Assembly: GCA_000310025.1 (NCBI GenBank)
Contig: FN649742.1
Span: forward strand, 1,958,045-2,022,044
Source of the DNA: Ectocarpus siliculosus
Taxonomy: Eukaryota; Sar; Phaeophyceae; Ectocarpales; Ectocarpaceae
DNA: 64,000 nt
Direction of reading: 5' to 3'
The notes beneath the pieces are model-generated. The model was not told the DNA's origin. It was given only the letters and a program-made list of their open reading frames with translations, and did not search any database. A program made the position numbers and the translations under genes. Shown piece after piece: positions 54,431 through 64,000 of this stretch (positions within the stretch are counted from its first letter, which is position 1; each line of letters starts with the position of its first letter).

Positions 54431-57400
54431 TCAGATCAAGACTATTCCAGGGGGGTTGGTACTACTGCCTCTACTGCTCCGGCGGCCTATCTGACTTCTT
54501 CTTGCACCCGTCCTTGCTCTTTCCACCCTGCCGGCACCGCCACCGTTGCTCCTGCGCTCACCCGTCGCCGCCCTTGAACCAGCGGCGCTGTTCCCGCCTT
54601 CCCATCGATGAAGGTGGGGTGAGGTCAAGTCTCTGGCCACGAACGCAAGGGACGGTTCGGCGCTGCTGCTGGTACTACTGCTGCTACCTGCGCGTGCTGG
54701 GGGCCTCACACCGGCTCCGGTGCTGCTCCCCCCTGGGGGCGACCAAGACTTCTTGGACAAGTCATTCGCTCTTTTGTTCCTCTCGGGCGAGCGGTAGTCC
54801 AGGTCGTCCTGGGAGCCGTGTCTCAAGGTGGTATGTTTGCCACCGTGATCAGCCGCCCCGTGCTGAAGGAATCGCTGCTGCGCGGATGCATTTGTTGTTG
54901 CTGTTGTTCCGGTGGCCTGTAATGATGCTGTTGGCGCACGTCGCTCAGGGCCGAGATCATGATGACCGCGGTAATGTTCTTCTTGGTCTCCGCCGTTGTC
55001 GATATCGTTCCCGCCGGCGTTTTGTCCGGTTGGCGAGGAGGAGCGGCCGCGTCGTCCCAGCATCCGCGTCTCGAGGGACTCCATGCGGTGGCTCAGCTCC
55101 AATATTTCTTCGCGGAGGCGACTACTATTGCTGCCACTGGTGTTGCCGTTGGCCTTGTTGTTACTGTCGACGTTGCCGCCGCTGGAAGAGTGTCGTACAT
55201 GGCCGCTGTTCTCTCCGTTTGTCAGCACCTCGTTATCCCTCCTTGAGCCAGAGACTCTGTCATCGTGAGGCGATCAGAGGCACGGTAAAAGTGCGAAACG
55301 AACGCCGTTATTGTTTGCGGGATGTTCCTGTGGTTCGGTACAATTGCGGACACAGGATCCCTTCGAAACCCACGTACCTGCCACGATCGTTCTCGGATGT
55401 CACGTTGCCGCTGCCAGTATCCTCGAAGGTGTTTGGTTGTCGAGACGGCTCGTTAAGACGGCCATTTCCCCTCCCTCCTTCTCCTCCTCCTTCGCCTCGT
55501 TCGCTTCCCCATCCGGCACTCTCAACTCGCGGCTGGTTTGCCGTGGGATCCCCAGCACCGAAATGCTGACGCTGCTGTTGGCTTTGGTGGTATGCATAGG
55601 AGTGGTGTTGCTGCTGCTGGTACTGCTGCTCTCCTTTGGCGAGCGCCTCCGCCTCGTCCAGTTTTGTGCAGAGCTCGACCAGCCTGACAGAAGATCCATG
55701 CGAACCGGGTGTTTGCATTCTTTCAGTACGGAAAAATACACACCTCCGTCCACAGCATTGCATACGTGGCCGGGTGCCGATAGGGGAACCATTAGTCGCT
55801 TTAGGCCTCGCTGGCCATCAATTAAGCTACTTGCTATCATTTTGCATCGATGGTGCAGTGCAATGTTTCGGTTTGGGCACTATACACAGTCCAGCTCGTC
55901 TGCGGTGGTGTCCTGCTTGATACTTGGGGGTGTTTATGGTGTGATGACGTGCGAGGTAGGTTCAGCCGCCGTTACACCTACAGGGCATAATTATTACAGC
56001 GGGGTTGGAAAGTACGTGGGCTTTCTCTAAAGAGTGTGACAACGTGAGAGCTCTGTCGAAGTCGTCCCGTTCCACGTGACCCAATGGGCGGGACTTGATG
56101 CTGTCTCTTGCAGATCGGTGCCCCTCCACACGAAGAGGACCCTCTTGGTGTGACTTACCCTGGCCTAAATCACACGACGTCCGTGTTCACCATTGCGCTT
56201 CAATAGTACACCAGAAGCGCGCGTGCTGCCGACTTGGCGTGTCGTATACGGCACCGGCCTAGCACTAAGTGGGCCTTGTTGGAGTTCGTTCTTCAGGTGC
56301 CTCCTGGAACAATCGAGTTCTCCATTCACGATTTTACTTTTCTCTAGAACACTTTTAACATCGTCCGATACCCGGGACCTTCCCACGGTTGACACGTTTC
56401 TCTCGAATAGGTGCAGGGGAGTAGCTGAAGGAGCACAGAAACGGGCCAACGTCCGCACATCAATATGTGTTCACAAACTCCTCTCACCTACTACGCAGCC
56501 ACGATCGCTCTCCCTCTTCGAGCGCATGCCGCTGCATCTCGGCCGTTTCTCCTTCTACTGCCGACCACTTCGCGACGCCCCCACGATTTCCTTGGGGCAG
56601 CAGCCGCCGAACACGCACGCTGCCGTCCTCTTGTGAAAAGTGCTGCCCCTCTTCACGGCCACCGTTCGTCTCGTTTGCCGAAATTGGAGTCGACACCGCC
56701 GAGAACAGCCGAGACTGGTCGCGGTTTCTGTTTGCCATGTATACCTCCCGCTGGTTGTGCTCGTCGTTGTTGTACTCTCCTCCCCGGCCAGAGACATTGC
56801 CGCCGTAGTCGGGCCGTTGATGATGATGATAATGATGATGGTGATCGGGTGCCACTGGTGGAGGTCTCTGGAGGGCGGCTGTCGCCGAGCGCGGCCTGCT
56901 TGCTTTCGCCGTCGGCGCTAGCTCGCTTGCACCGCTACTACTTGGGCGCTGATTCTGCCGTGGGTCGAGAATCCGTGGCCGGTCGTGCACCGTGGTTCTA
57001 GTGGTCCCACCGCCTCTGCCTTCATCCAGCCTGCTGCCACTTGGACACGGGACGTCTGTGGCCGCCACATTCAGCCCCAACTCCCTATCCACGAGTCCCT
57101 CACACACCGCAGAAGCTGATACGGGCCGGCGTCGCCGTGGTCCCGCCGGGCTGGCGGGCGGCACGTTGCTCACGTGGACTCTACCGTCCGTCCAAAGCTC
57201 CCCGCTACTGTGGAAGTGGCGGCTAGGGTTAACGTCAACGACGGCAGGGTTGGCGTTGATGTCGGGGCCGCTTGCCGACCTCATCACCGCCGCGGGCGCT
57301 GTCGCCACAGCTGTTACCCCAGCGAGCGTCGAACCACTGCTACCGCCGACGTTCAGCCTGCGAGCGCGCAGGTTGTCGAGAGCCTTGTCCGCAGTGAAGT

Positions 57401-60400
57401 CCAGCACGTTCGGGCGCATTCGACGTGGGGGCAGCATGACCGGTGGCCGATCGCTGACTACGATGGGGGTGGCGTTCGGGTGGCCTGCTGCTGGTCCACC
57501 ATGAGCGCCAACCGCACCGGCACCGCCCTGCCTGTGCGGGTTACCTTCCCCCGCAAACACACCAGTACCCTGTTGAGATGCTTCTGCCGAGGGCCCGTGG
57601 GCGAGGACGACCTGCTTGTCTTCCGGAGAGTTTCCGGGCCCGAACCTTTCTCGCAGGTAGAGTTGACGGAAGTGTGGGTCGAGGGGATGGTCCCATCGCG
57701 ATTGACCTTGTTTCGTAGTAGACAGCGGGCCGTCGAGGGAGAGGGTACGGAATCTTGCCATTTTCTCATTGTTCCACCAATATTCGTGTCCATGTACACG
57801 CATGCGCAGCGGTCATCTGACTACCAAAGGACATGTGCCTATCGTAATATGCCCTGTTTGCGTCAACACTGCTGTTACATGTGCACCATAAATAGAGTGA
57901 TTTGGAGGCTCTACCTCCCTGTCCTGGACAGGAATAACTCAACAGCCAATACATACAGGCACCCGACCAGGTGCATGGTGCGCTACTCTTTCGTAGGGGT
58001 TACGCCGTATGGGGTGACAAAGCCACCACGGGTGGGCTACGCTGATCGGCCTCCCAGGCCTTTTTGACAGAGTGACTTCAGCTTGTACACACCACCACCA
58101 ACTCGAACACAAATTACCTGTAAGGTCGTTGTGGTAGAACCACCTCCCTTCCTTGCTCTTGTGCATCGCCCAACCGTTGGGGAGCGGCGCAGCTAGGGCG
58201 TCAGCCGCAATCCAGAGCAACGAAGAGTCGCTGCTCACGCGGATCCCAATGTACCGGGCCATCTCCACAATATCCGCGTCAAGAGTGAGAGCCACGCCTT
58301 GTCCCTGACTCTGCTCCACCGCGGATGGCCACTCCCCGTGTACTCTGTACGCGCGTAGACAGGCGTCGGCCTCTTCGTCCGCCTCCTCCTGGTGGGCCAA
58401 CCGCGTCAGCGCTCGAGTCCATGGGCGTGAGCTCTCCACCATCGAGATGAAGCGGCGTGTCGAAAGGTGTCCGTCCCCGTGAACGTCGAATCTGACGATC
58501 AATCGGTGAGCGTCGGACACAGACAGGCGCAACCCGAGACCCCTTAGCCCCGCCAAGAACTCTTCGGCGGAAACGCCCTGCTTCTCCCCTTCGGCCCCGA
58601 CATCGCCAAGACCGCTCTCGCTGCAGCTGTGCCGGTCTACCGCCGCCGCTTTCGCCGACACTCCTAATCCCCCTTGCCGAAGAGCCGACATCCCGCCCGT
58701 GGCAAGGTGCCCTTTGCCTTGCTGCATGTGTTGGTGTGAAGGCGCTGAAGCTACCATCGCAGTCTCGGGCCAGGGATCCCCGCCGCCTTCAGACGAAGAA
58801 TCGCCGGTAAACGCGGCGTTCAGCGGTGCTGGTACGGAACGGAAGGCCGCGTCCAGGTTGAACGATCTGCGGCCGACCCCCTCGAGCTGCTCGGCCGCCT
58901 GCTCGCAAACCTTCCCCTGGAGCTCGGAGTGGTGCGGGTCTGTGACGAACACGACGAACTCGGCGTAGCTCAGGCGGTCCCCTCCGTCCAGGGCCATCAT
59001 CGAGTGAAGATCCTTCAAAAGGTGGACACAACGTCGTGTTACCCACAAAGCGGAAAGTTCGACATCTCAGGGGCGATGAAGCGCGGATGTAAAGTTTATG
59101 CTGGCTGCTCGATACTAGTTTCTTACGCGAGACAGCGAGGTGGTCCCCAGACCATAAGCCGCACAGAACAAGGGGGGTCATCCGGGAAATGTACACTTCA
59201 GCTGTGAAAAAATCGAATACCCTGTGAAATCAGGAAGAAAACTCCTGGGACTTGTAGGAAGGCTGCCACTTCTTGCCTAACTCCATCCATGTGGGGATCA
59301 TGGTTCCAGAGTGTAGAACCTTATGCCTGGAAGATACAAATCAAAGGTTTCGTCTTCGCCATGCCAGGTATAGTAAGGTAAACCCACGCAACCTACCGTT
59401 GCCTCCCTTGCAGAAAGCTTGATTCGAAGGTCGGCCAGCGCATCTCTCATCTCGGCAACGTTGACATATCCACAGCGCCGTCGGTCGAAGTGTCCGAACA
59501 CCTCCCGGATGGACCGATTCGCGGAAGTCTGCCTTTCCAGTATCATGCTTCGGAGGCGAGCAACGATTTCTCTGACCTTGTCGTTGGGTTTCCAAGCGCC
59601 ATCGACATGTTCTTCCCCCGGTCCTCGCGTACTATTACTCTTGTCACGGTCTCGCCATCCTCGTAGCCCTCTGTCTATCTTTGGGCTGTAGCTGGCGCCA
59701 GGCACCGGGACGACGAAATTTTCTGCAGGAACGCACCTACGGGACGACTTGCGATCCGGACTTGCGTCGCGACCGTCCAACGACGCGACGTTACACCGGT
59801 TGTGATCGCTCTGGCTCCTTGGCCCATCGTGTGGTGCGCTTGAGGGGTCGTTCGTTCTCCCACCTCTCATTTCGTTGTGCTTGTCGCCAAGGCCACCAGA
59901 TCCAGCTTCATTTCTTGTTGCATGGCCAGGACCACTACATGATTCCGCAACACGCCGCGGCTGGTGTCGGTGTTGTTGTTGTTGTTGTTGTTTTTGCTGC
60001 TGCTGCTGCCGCGGCGACCATGAGTGACGACTTGGGCTTCCTGGCCTGTTGTGGTCCTTTTGGTTGGCTCCAGCAGAAGTATGGCCTGCCCCGCCTCTTC
60101 GGGAACCGCGTTCACCACGCCCGGCTTCGGATTGCTGTAAGAGCCCCCCGCGGTAGAGGTAGCCTTCCGGTCCACCCCCGTCGCTGCTGCTGCCACCAAC
60201 TTTTCGCGTTCTGTGGCGCTCTTCCTGCCAGCGTTCAGTCTCTCCCCTCGGAAGCGCTCTTTCACAACTCTGTACGCTTGGTGCATCGAAGAAGTTCCCT
60301 CGATTGTAGCTCCCGTCGACGCCGCCACCGCCGCGCTCGTCGTATTCGTCCTCCTGTTCTTCCCCAAGTTGCTCGTTCCCTAAAGGCGGGCGTTCGTTTT

Positions 60401-63110
60401 CTCTGTAGATGTAAACGCTACCGTCGTCCGCGAAACGCTCGTCGTCATCTACCGCGGCTGAAGAGAGGCACACAGACGCTCGAGGCCGTAGCAGGTATGA
60501 GGCGGCCACGCGCTCCAGCTCGTCCACGCTGCATGTTTTGGCGTCGAGTGCGTCCGATGGACGGGAGGATGGAGAAAACACTCGGATGAGAGAAAGCCGT
60601 TCTCAACATATTAGCGGAGAGTTGATGATGTATCCAACTTAGAACCTGATCGTGTTACGATCGACCGCTGAGCAGTATGTACGTTTTTCAGGAGGCGAGA
60701 TAGCGGGCGATGTGGGTTCCAACAACAACAAACACAAATGGCACCGCAGGTGGTACCTGTACCCTTACCATTTTGACTGTATGAAGCAACTTGATATTGT
60801 TGTCCATAACCTTTGATTAACGGAAGGCACCCCATAACGGGAACGAGACCCTTGCCAGCCATCCCCATATAAACCAACCCGTTTGGGTGTCGCACGCACC
60901 TTATATCCCCACCAAGTATCCGATTTCGTGCCGGGTCTTCTCTTGTTGCGTGTTGCTTTTGAATCTTGAATCGTCTACATACTAATATATATCTGTTCGT
61001 TGCGCGGATTGTTGCTGTTTGTGCATGCGCGAAAGACGAGCGCGGGTTGTTGCTTCAGACGATTCACTCACTTGAAAGGTCCTTCCTCTTCATCGGTGTA
61101 CTCCACAATCCCGTGCGGACTAAGGTCCGACATGTCCGAGTAGTCCAGCCCCCCGTCTTCATTGCTACGAACCCCCGCTTCTGCCCTCACCGTTCCTCTT
61201 TCCCCACGAGAGTGCACGGCTCTGCGATCATCTTCATCAAAGTGATCCCACCTGTCGCCGTTACCGCCACGGCCCCGCGTCCTCGCTCTCCCTGGCTCCC
61301 ATCCGGAAGTGAGCGCTGGCTTGGCCGACAAAGGTCGTCGCTGTTTGAGGCTACACCTAGTGCCCCCGCCCGAGTAAAGCCCCATCGGAGGAGCTTCGGC
61401 CTCGAGCGTACGTCCCCATGCTTGTCTGTTGTAGTCCGAGGTGGAATATGCCCTGTCCCTTGAGCCCCCACCGGTCGGCTCGAGGGAGAAGGAGGAAGAC
61501 ATCAAACGACGACTGCCGCGATCTCGCGACGCCGAAGCGGGCCGTCGGCTTCTCCGTTTGGTGCTTCCCCCTCCTTTTCTCCCTCCTGCTGATTGGGACC
61601 TGCCCCCCACGTCACCGTCCCAGGGTTCATCCCGAAAAGCATTCGAGAACCGGGTATCACCGCCAAGGTACCTACTGCTGGGGTGATAGGCCGCCGCGTT
61701 CCCGATCATCAATCGAGAGTCACGCTCTTCCTGCGCGCGCCGGATGAGACGCGCTGATCGACGGAGGAGGTCCTCGTTCGATTGCCGCACGCCCCCGCCC
61801 CCATCACCGCCACCACGACCCCGCCGCCTAGCGAGTTGCCTCGTCATCTGTCCGATTCCGACGTCCAGCAGATGTCTTTCCTCGAGCTGAAGGAGCGTCA
61901 TGCCCCCGAGCGGGTGCCCTCGTACCTGGCTCAGCCGCTGGCTTCGAGGCACGCGATCGAGACGCCTCCTCTCTCGGTCAAGGCTAAGCCTTGTGCGACG
62001 GCGGACAGCACGGGAGAAGGACTGTGATTCCTCGCGACCACGGCATGTGGACAGCGACGGGCTTTGAAGAGCGCCTTGGCCATCGCCGCCGCTACTGCTG
62101 TCGCTATCGGATTTGACATCTGTATCGGTGTCGTCGTCCTCTACCCTGTCGTAATCAGGTAGAAAGGCTGCTTCCCGAAGATGCCGCGGGTCTTGCAGAT
62201 GTGGGGAGACCATGCCTTGTTCATCTGCTGACGAGTCAGATCTGCTGCTCTGCCCGAAGTCTTCATGGTCCAAACCACCGCTGCCACCGTCAAACTCGGC
62301 AGGTCTTCCTTGATCCCACGCCGGAGCAAACTCTTCTCCAACATCATCTACGGCATTGTCGTCATTGTCGCTAGCCCATCCCATCTCGTTCTCATCGCGG
62401 CCATAATCATTCCAACCCTGCTCGGCAGCGACTCGCTGGTGGTGCTGCTGTGATTCTCCATTAGCTCGTGGTGTGTGTGATTCCTCTGTAAGATTCTCGT
62501 TTCTGTCGGTAGCTTCTTCCCTGTCGCCAGGAGGTTCATGCGACCTCTCGACCTCGTCGATATCTTCGTCATCAAGGCAACGCTGCTGCGTCTGCTGCTG
62601 CTGCTGCTGCTGCCCCCTGGACTCAAGATGCACACCCGATGGCGAGTGGCTAACGGTATCGCCGGAATCGTCATTACCCTCCTCGCAGCTGCGGTCGGCG
62701 ATCATGTCGGGAGCATGAGGAGAAGGATTGCTCCTACCGTCACCCGCAGAAGAAAATCCGTCGTTGTTGTCTGACAACGGACGGCTGCGGGGCGCTTGAC
62801 CTACAGGTGTTGTTGTTGTCGCTGGTAGTGGCAACGATTCTCCTTCAGATGCATTCCTTTCGTCGTCGAGCCTGCCTCCATCGCCTGCGCTGCCAGTGGT
62901 CCAAATGTATTCCCCTATCAGCGGAGGATCTTCCTCGTCCTCCCGTTCGCCGCCGTCTCGACTGCCAACACTGAAACACTTGCGGTCATTTCTAGCTTGG
63001 TCGCAGGCATTGCTGCCAGAAGAACCGACGGGAGAGACAGAAAACACTAGGGATTCCGCGGGCTGCACCCAAGACACCTCTTCCGGCGGGTGCTCCTGCT
63101 GCTGCTCCAT
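54431..63110 (-). CDS. large EF-hand and WW-domain protein, CEP164-like WW (complete, 6 exons)
   Basis: Exons 63110-61072, 60528-59397, 59012-58118, 57706-56488, 55683-55378 and 55256-54431 keep phase throughout and sum to 2138 residues. Residues 1-1000 are mostly disordered, acidic and Ser/Gly-rich, with Gln runs near 170 and in the second exon. About 1018-1082 is a degenerate EF-hand pair (EVFGHFDRRRCGYVNVAEM, then LDGGDRLSYAEFVVFV). At about 1230 lies a better EF loop, DVHGDGHLSTRR. A WW domain spans about 1333-1370 across the third intron: LPNGWAMHKSKEGRWFYHND, then G-QSRWDHPLDPHFRQLY. The W-D-H-P-x-D-x-H-F/Y-R ending is the form found in CEP164, a centriole distal-appendage protein, so a basal-body role is inferred. 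A Gln-rich coiled coil (about 1761-1863) and a disordered tail follow. In animal CEP164 the WW is N-terminal and no EF-hands precede it, so this is not a plain orthologue. Confidence 0.85.
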
Positions 63111-63574
63111 TCTAGAGGAAGATACAGCCTGGTGTGGTTCGTATATGCCTTTACTTACTAAGCAGTATCATTTTTTGTTGCAGAGAATCGACGGGAAGAG
63201 ATGTGTAGAGAGAGGGAGATAGAGGGAGGAGATAAGAGTGGGGGAAAGAGGAATATATATATTGAGAGGGAGACGCCAATATCTAGATATGGAGGAAACT
63301 ACATACACAGACATGCCAGGATCTACGAGCGTCGTCGCGCGACCATTGAATGAAAAAAAATGTCGGTTTCACCCCAGGAGTTGAAGTTGGCGTTTCTCCT
63401 GGTCGCCCTGACCAAGCGGCCGCGCGCGCGACTTGAAACGCTGGTTAAATGGTTAAACTCTGCACGCTACTTCTAGACAAGCGGCCGTAGAGGTCTTTCT
63501 ATCTCTGTTTCGCGAGTGTTTCATGGTTCACAGGCGATACGCAACGCGAGCCTGCGGTAGACCTCTTGTTGGCT
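63111..63574. promoter_or_regulatory. shared upstream region of two divergent genes
   Basis: The 464 bases separate the ATG of the minus-strand EF-hand/WW gene from the ATG of the plus-strand gene at the right edge. It contains a purine-rich GAGAGAGGGAGAT tract with an ATATATAT run at about 63200-63300 and two copies of AAGCGGCCG at about 63414 and 63479. Promoter function for both genes is inferred from layout. Confidence 0.45.
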
Positions 63575-64000
63575 ATGTCGACGATTGCCATCAGCAGCAC
63601 ACGCACCGCGTGCCGGCAAGGGCGCGCTATGCTGCAGCAGCAGATAGGCCGCAGCAGCACCAGAGCGCTGAGCAGCGCGGCGCCGGCGGTGGATGAAAGC
63701 GACAGCCGGCTTGGCGCTCTTCGCAAGAAGCTCAGAGACGAGGAAGCGTCTGCGGCGATGGGCGTGACGCTCCACGACTTCTCCTTTTCTGGGGACGTGT
63801 CCTACGGAACCGCTGTCCCGAGACGCAATCGGGATAAAACCGGCAAGGTGGGTGTGCCTGTCAGCGACAAACATCCGCGTTCTTGTCAGACAGCAACACC
63901 CCGCCACCCACGTGCTGCCGTATATTTGGTACCCAAAGAACGCAGACGCTCACCACAACCCGCCGAATGTAGCGCAATTGTCGTGGCCAAAACAGGTAAA
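63575..64000 (+). CDS. probable mitochondrial lipoyl synthase, first exon only
   Basis: The first exon, 63575-63847, has 91 codons and ends at a GTGGGT donor; the rest of the window is intron and the gene continues to the right. Residues 1-40 are Arg/Ser/Ala-rich with no acidic residues (MSTIAISSTRTACRQGRAML), a mitochondrial presequence. The next part, SRLGALRKKLRDEEA, then VTLHDFSFSGDVSYGTAVPR, resembles the segment of lipoyl synthases just before the catalytic domain (a LxALRxxL helix, then L-x-D-F, then SVEVGT-like bases in plants). The radical-SAM cysteine motifs lie outside, so the call rests on weakly conserved sequence. If right, the enzyme inserts sulfur into octanoyl groups and would serve mitochondrial complexes such as the glycine cleavage system. 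Confidence 0.45.
   Translation, partial: MSTIAISSTRTACRQGRAMLQQQIGRSSTRALSSAAPAVDESDSRLGALRKKLRDEEASAAMGVTLHDFSFSGDVSYGTAVPRRNRDKTGKVGVPVSDKHPRSCQTATPRHPRAAVYLVPKERRRSPQPAECSAIVVAKTGK

Noticed and set aside
54502-57504. long open frames on the plus strand opposite the EF-hand/WW gene
   Set aside because: They are antisense shadows of GC-rich low-complexity exons; splice phase, domains and composition all support the minus strand.
1-64000. CRISPR arrays, bacterial operons, riboswitches, rRNA genes
   Set aside because: The window is eukaryotic with spliced genes. None of the repeats has regular spacers, and no rRNA or riboswitch core was recognised.

Overview
The window looks like nuclear DNA from a flagellate-bearing stramenopile, most probably a brown alga of the Ectocarpus type. 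This is inferred from gene style, not from a marker gene. The genes have many short GC-rich exons with GT-AG introns of 300-2700 bases, abundant CTG/CAG and CT/GA microsatellites, ciliary protein families, FNIP-type repeat proteins, hAT and DIRS-like elements, and neighbouring genes that tend to alternate between strands.

Region by region. 1-4547 (minus) is an aromatic-L-amino-acid decarboxylase-like gene that runs off the left edge. A 709-base shared upstream region separates it from a complete 12-exon mitochondrial serine hydroxymethyltransferase gene (5257-17023, plus), whose fifth intron carries an internally deleted hAT transposon. 18670-29284 (minus) is an 18-exon-plus LRRC9-like leucine-rich-repeat/coiled-coil gene with a 100-N assembly gap inside an intron. 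30.6-33.2 kb holds weakly supported plus-strand exons. 33817-35313 (plus) encodes a disordered protein with one RanBP2-type zinc finger. 36249-37699 (minus) is a two-exon gene for an 84-residue tail-anchored protein. 40266-43280 (plus) is a SHIPPO/STPG (sperm-tail PG-rich) repeat gene whose 5' end is unresolved. 44.9-47.2 kb is a DIRS-like tyrosine-recombinase retroelement fossil with short direct repeats downstream. 47674-49593 (minus) is an intronless FNIP-repeat protein gene. 50.6-52.2 kb (minus) is a decayed Pif1-like helicase. 53.0-54.2 kb holds a diverged tandem repeat and a roughly 535-base inverted repeat. 54431-63110 (minus) is a six-exon gene for a 2138-residue EF-hand plus WW-domain protein with a CEP164-like WW. 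The right edge starts a plus-strand gene with a mitochondrial presequence, probably lipoyl synthase.

For the decarboxylase, hydroxymethyltransferase, EF-hand/WW and small tail-anchored genes, exon junctions were placed by reading splice sites, and phase is preserved across every junction listed. The LRRC9-like gene is phase-consistent everywhere except one unresolved step near 20.1-20.7 kb. Three of the larger genes (LRRC9-like, STPG and CEP164-like WW) belong to families tied to cilia or centrioles, which fits an organism with flagellated zoids. The remaining named genes are housekeeping: mitochondrial one-carbon metabolism, probable lipoate synthesis and amine metabolism.
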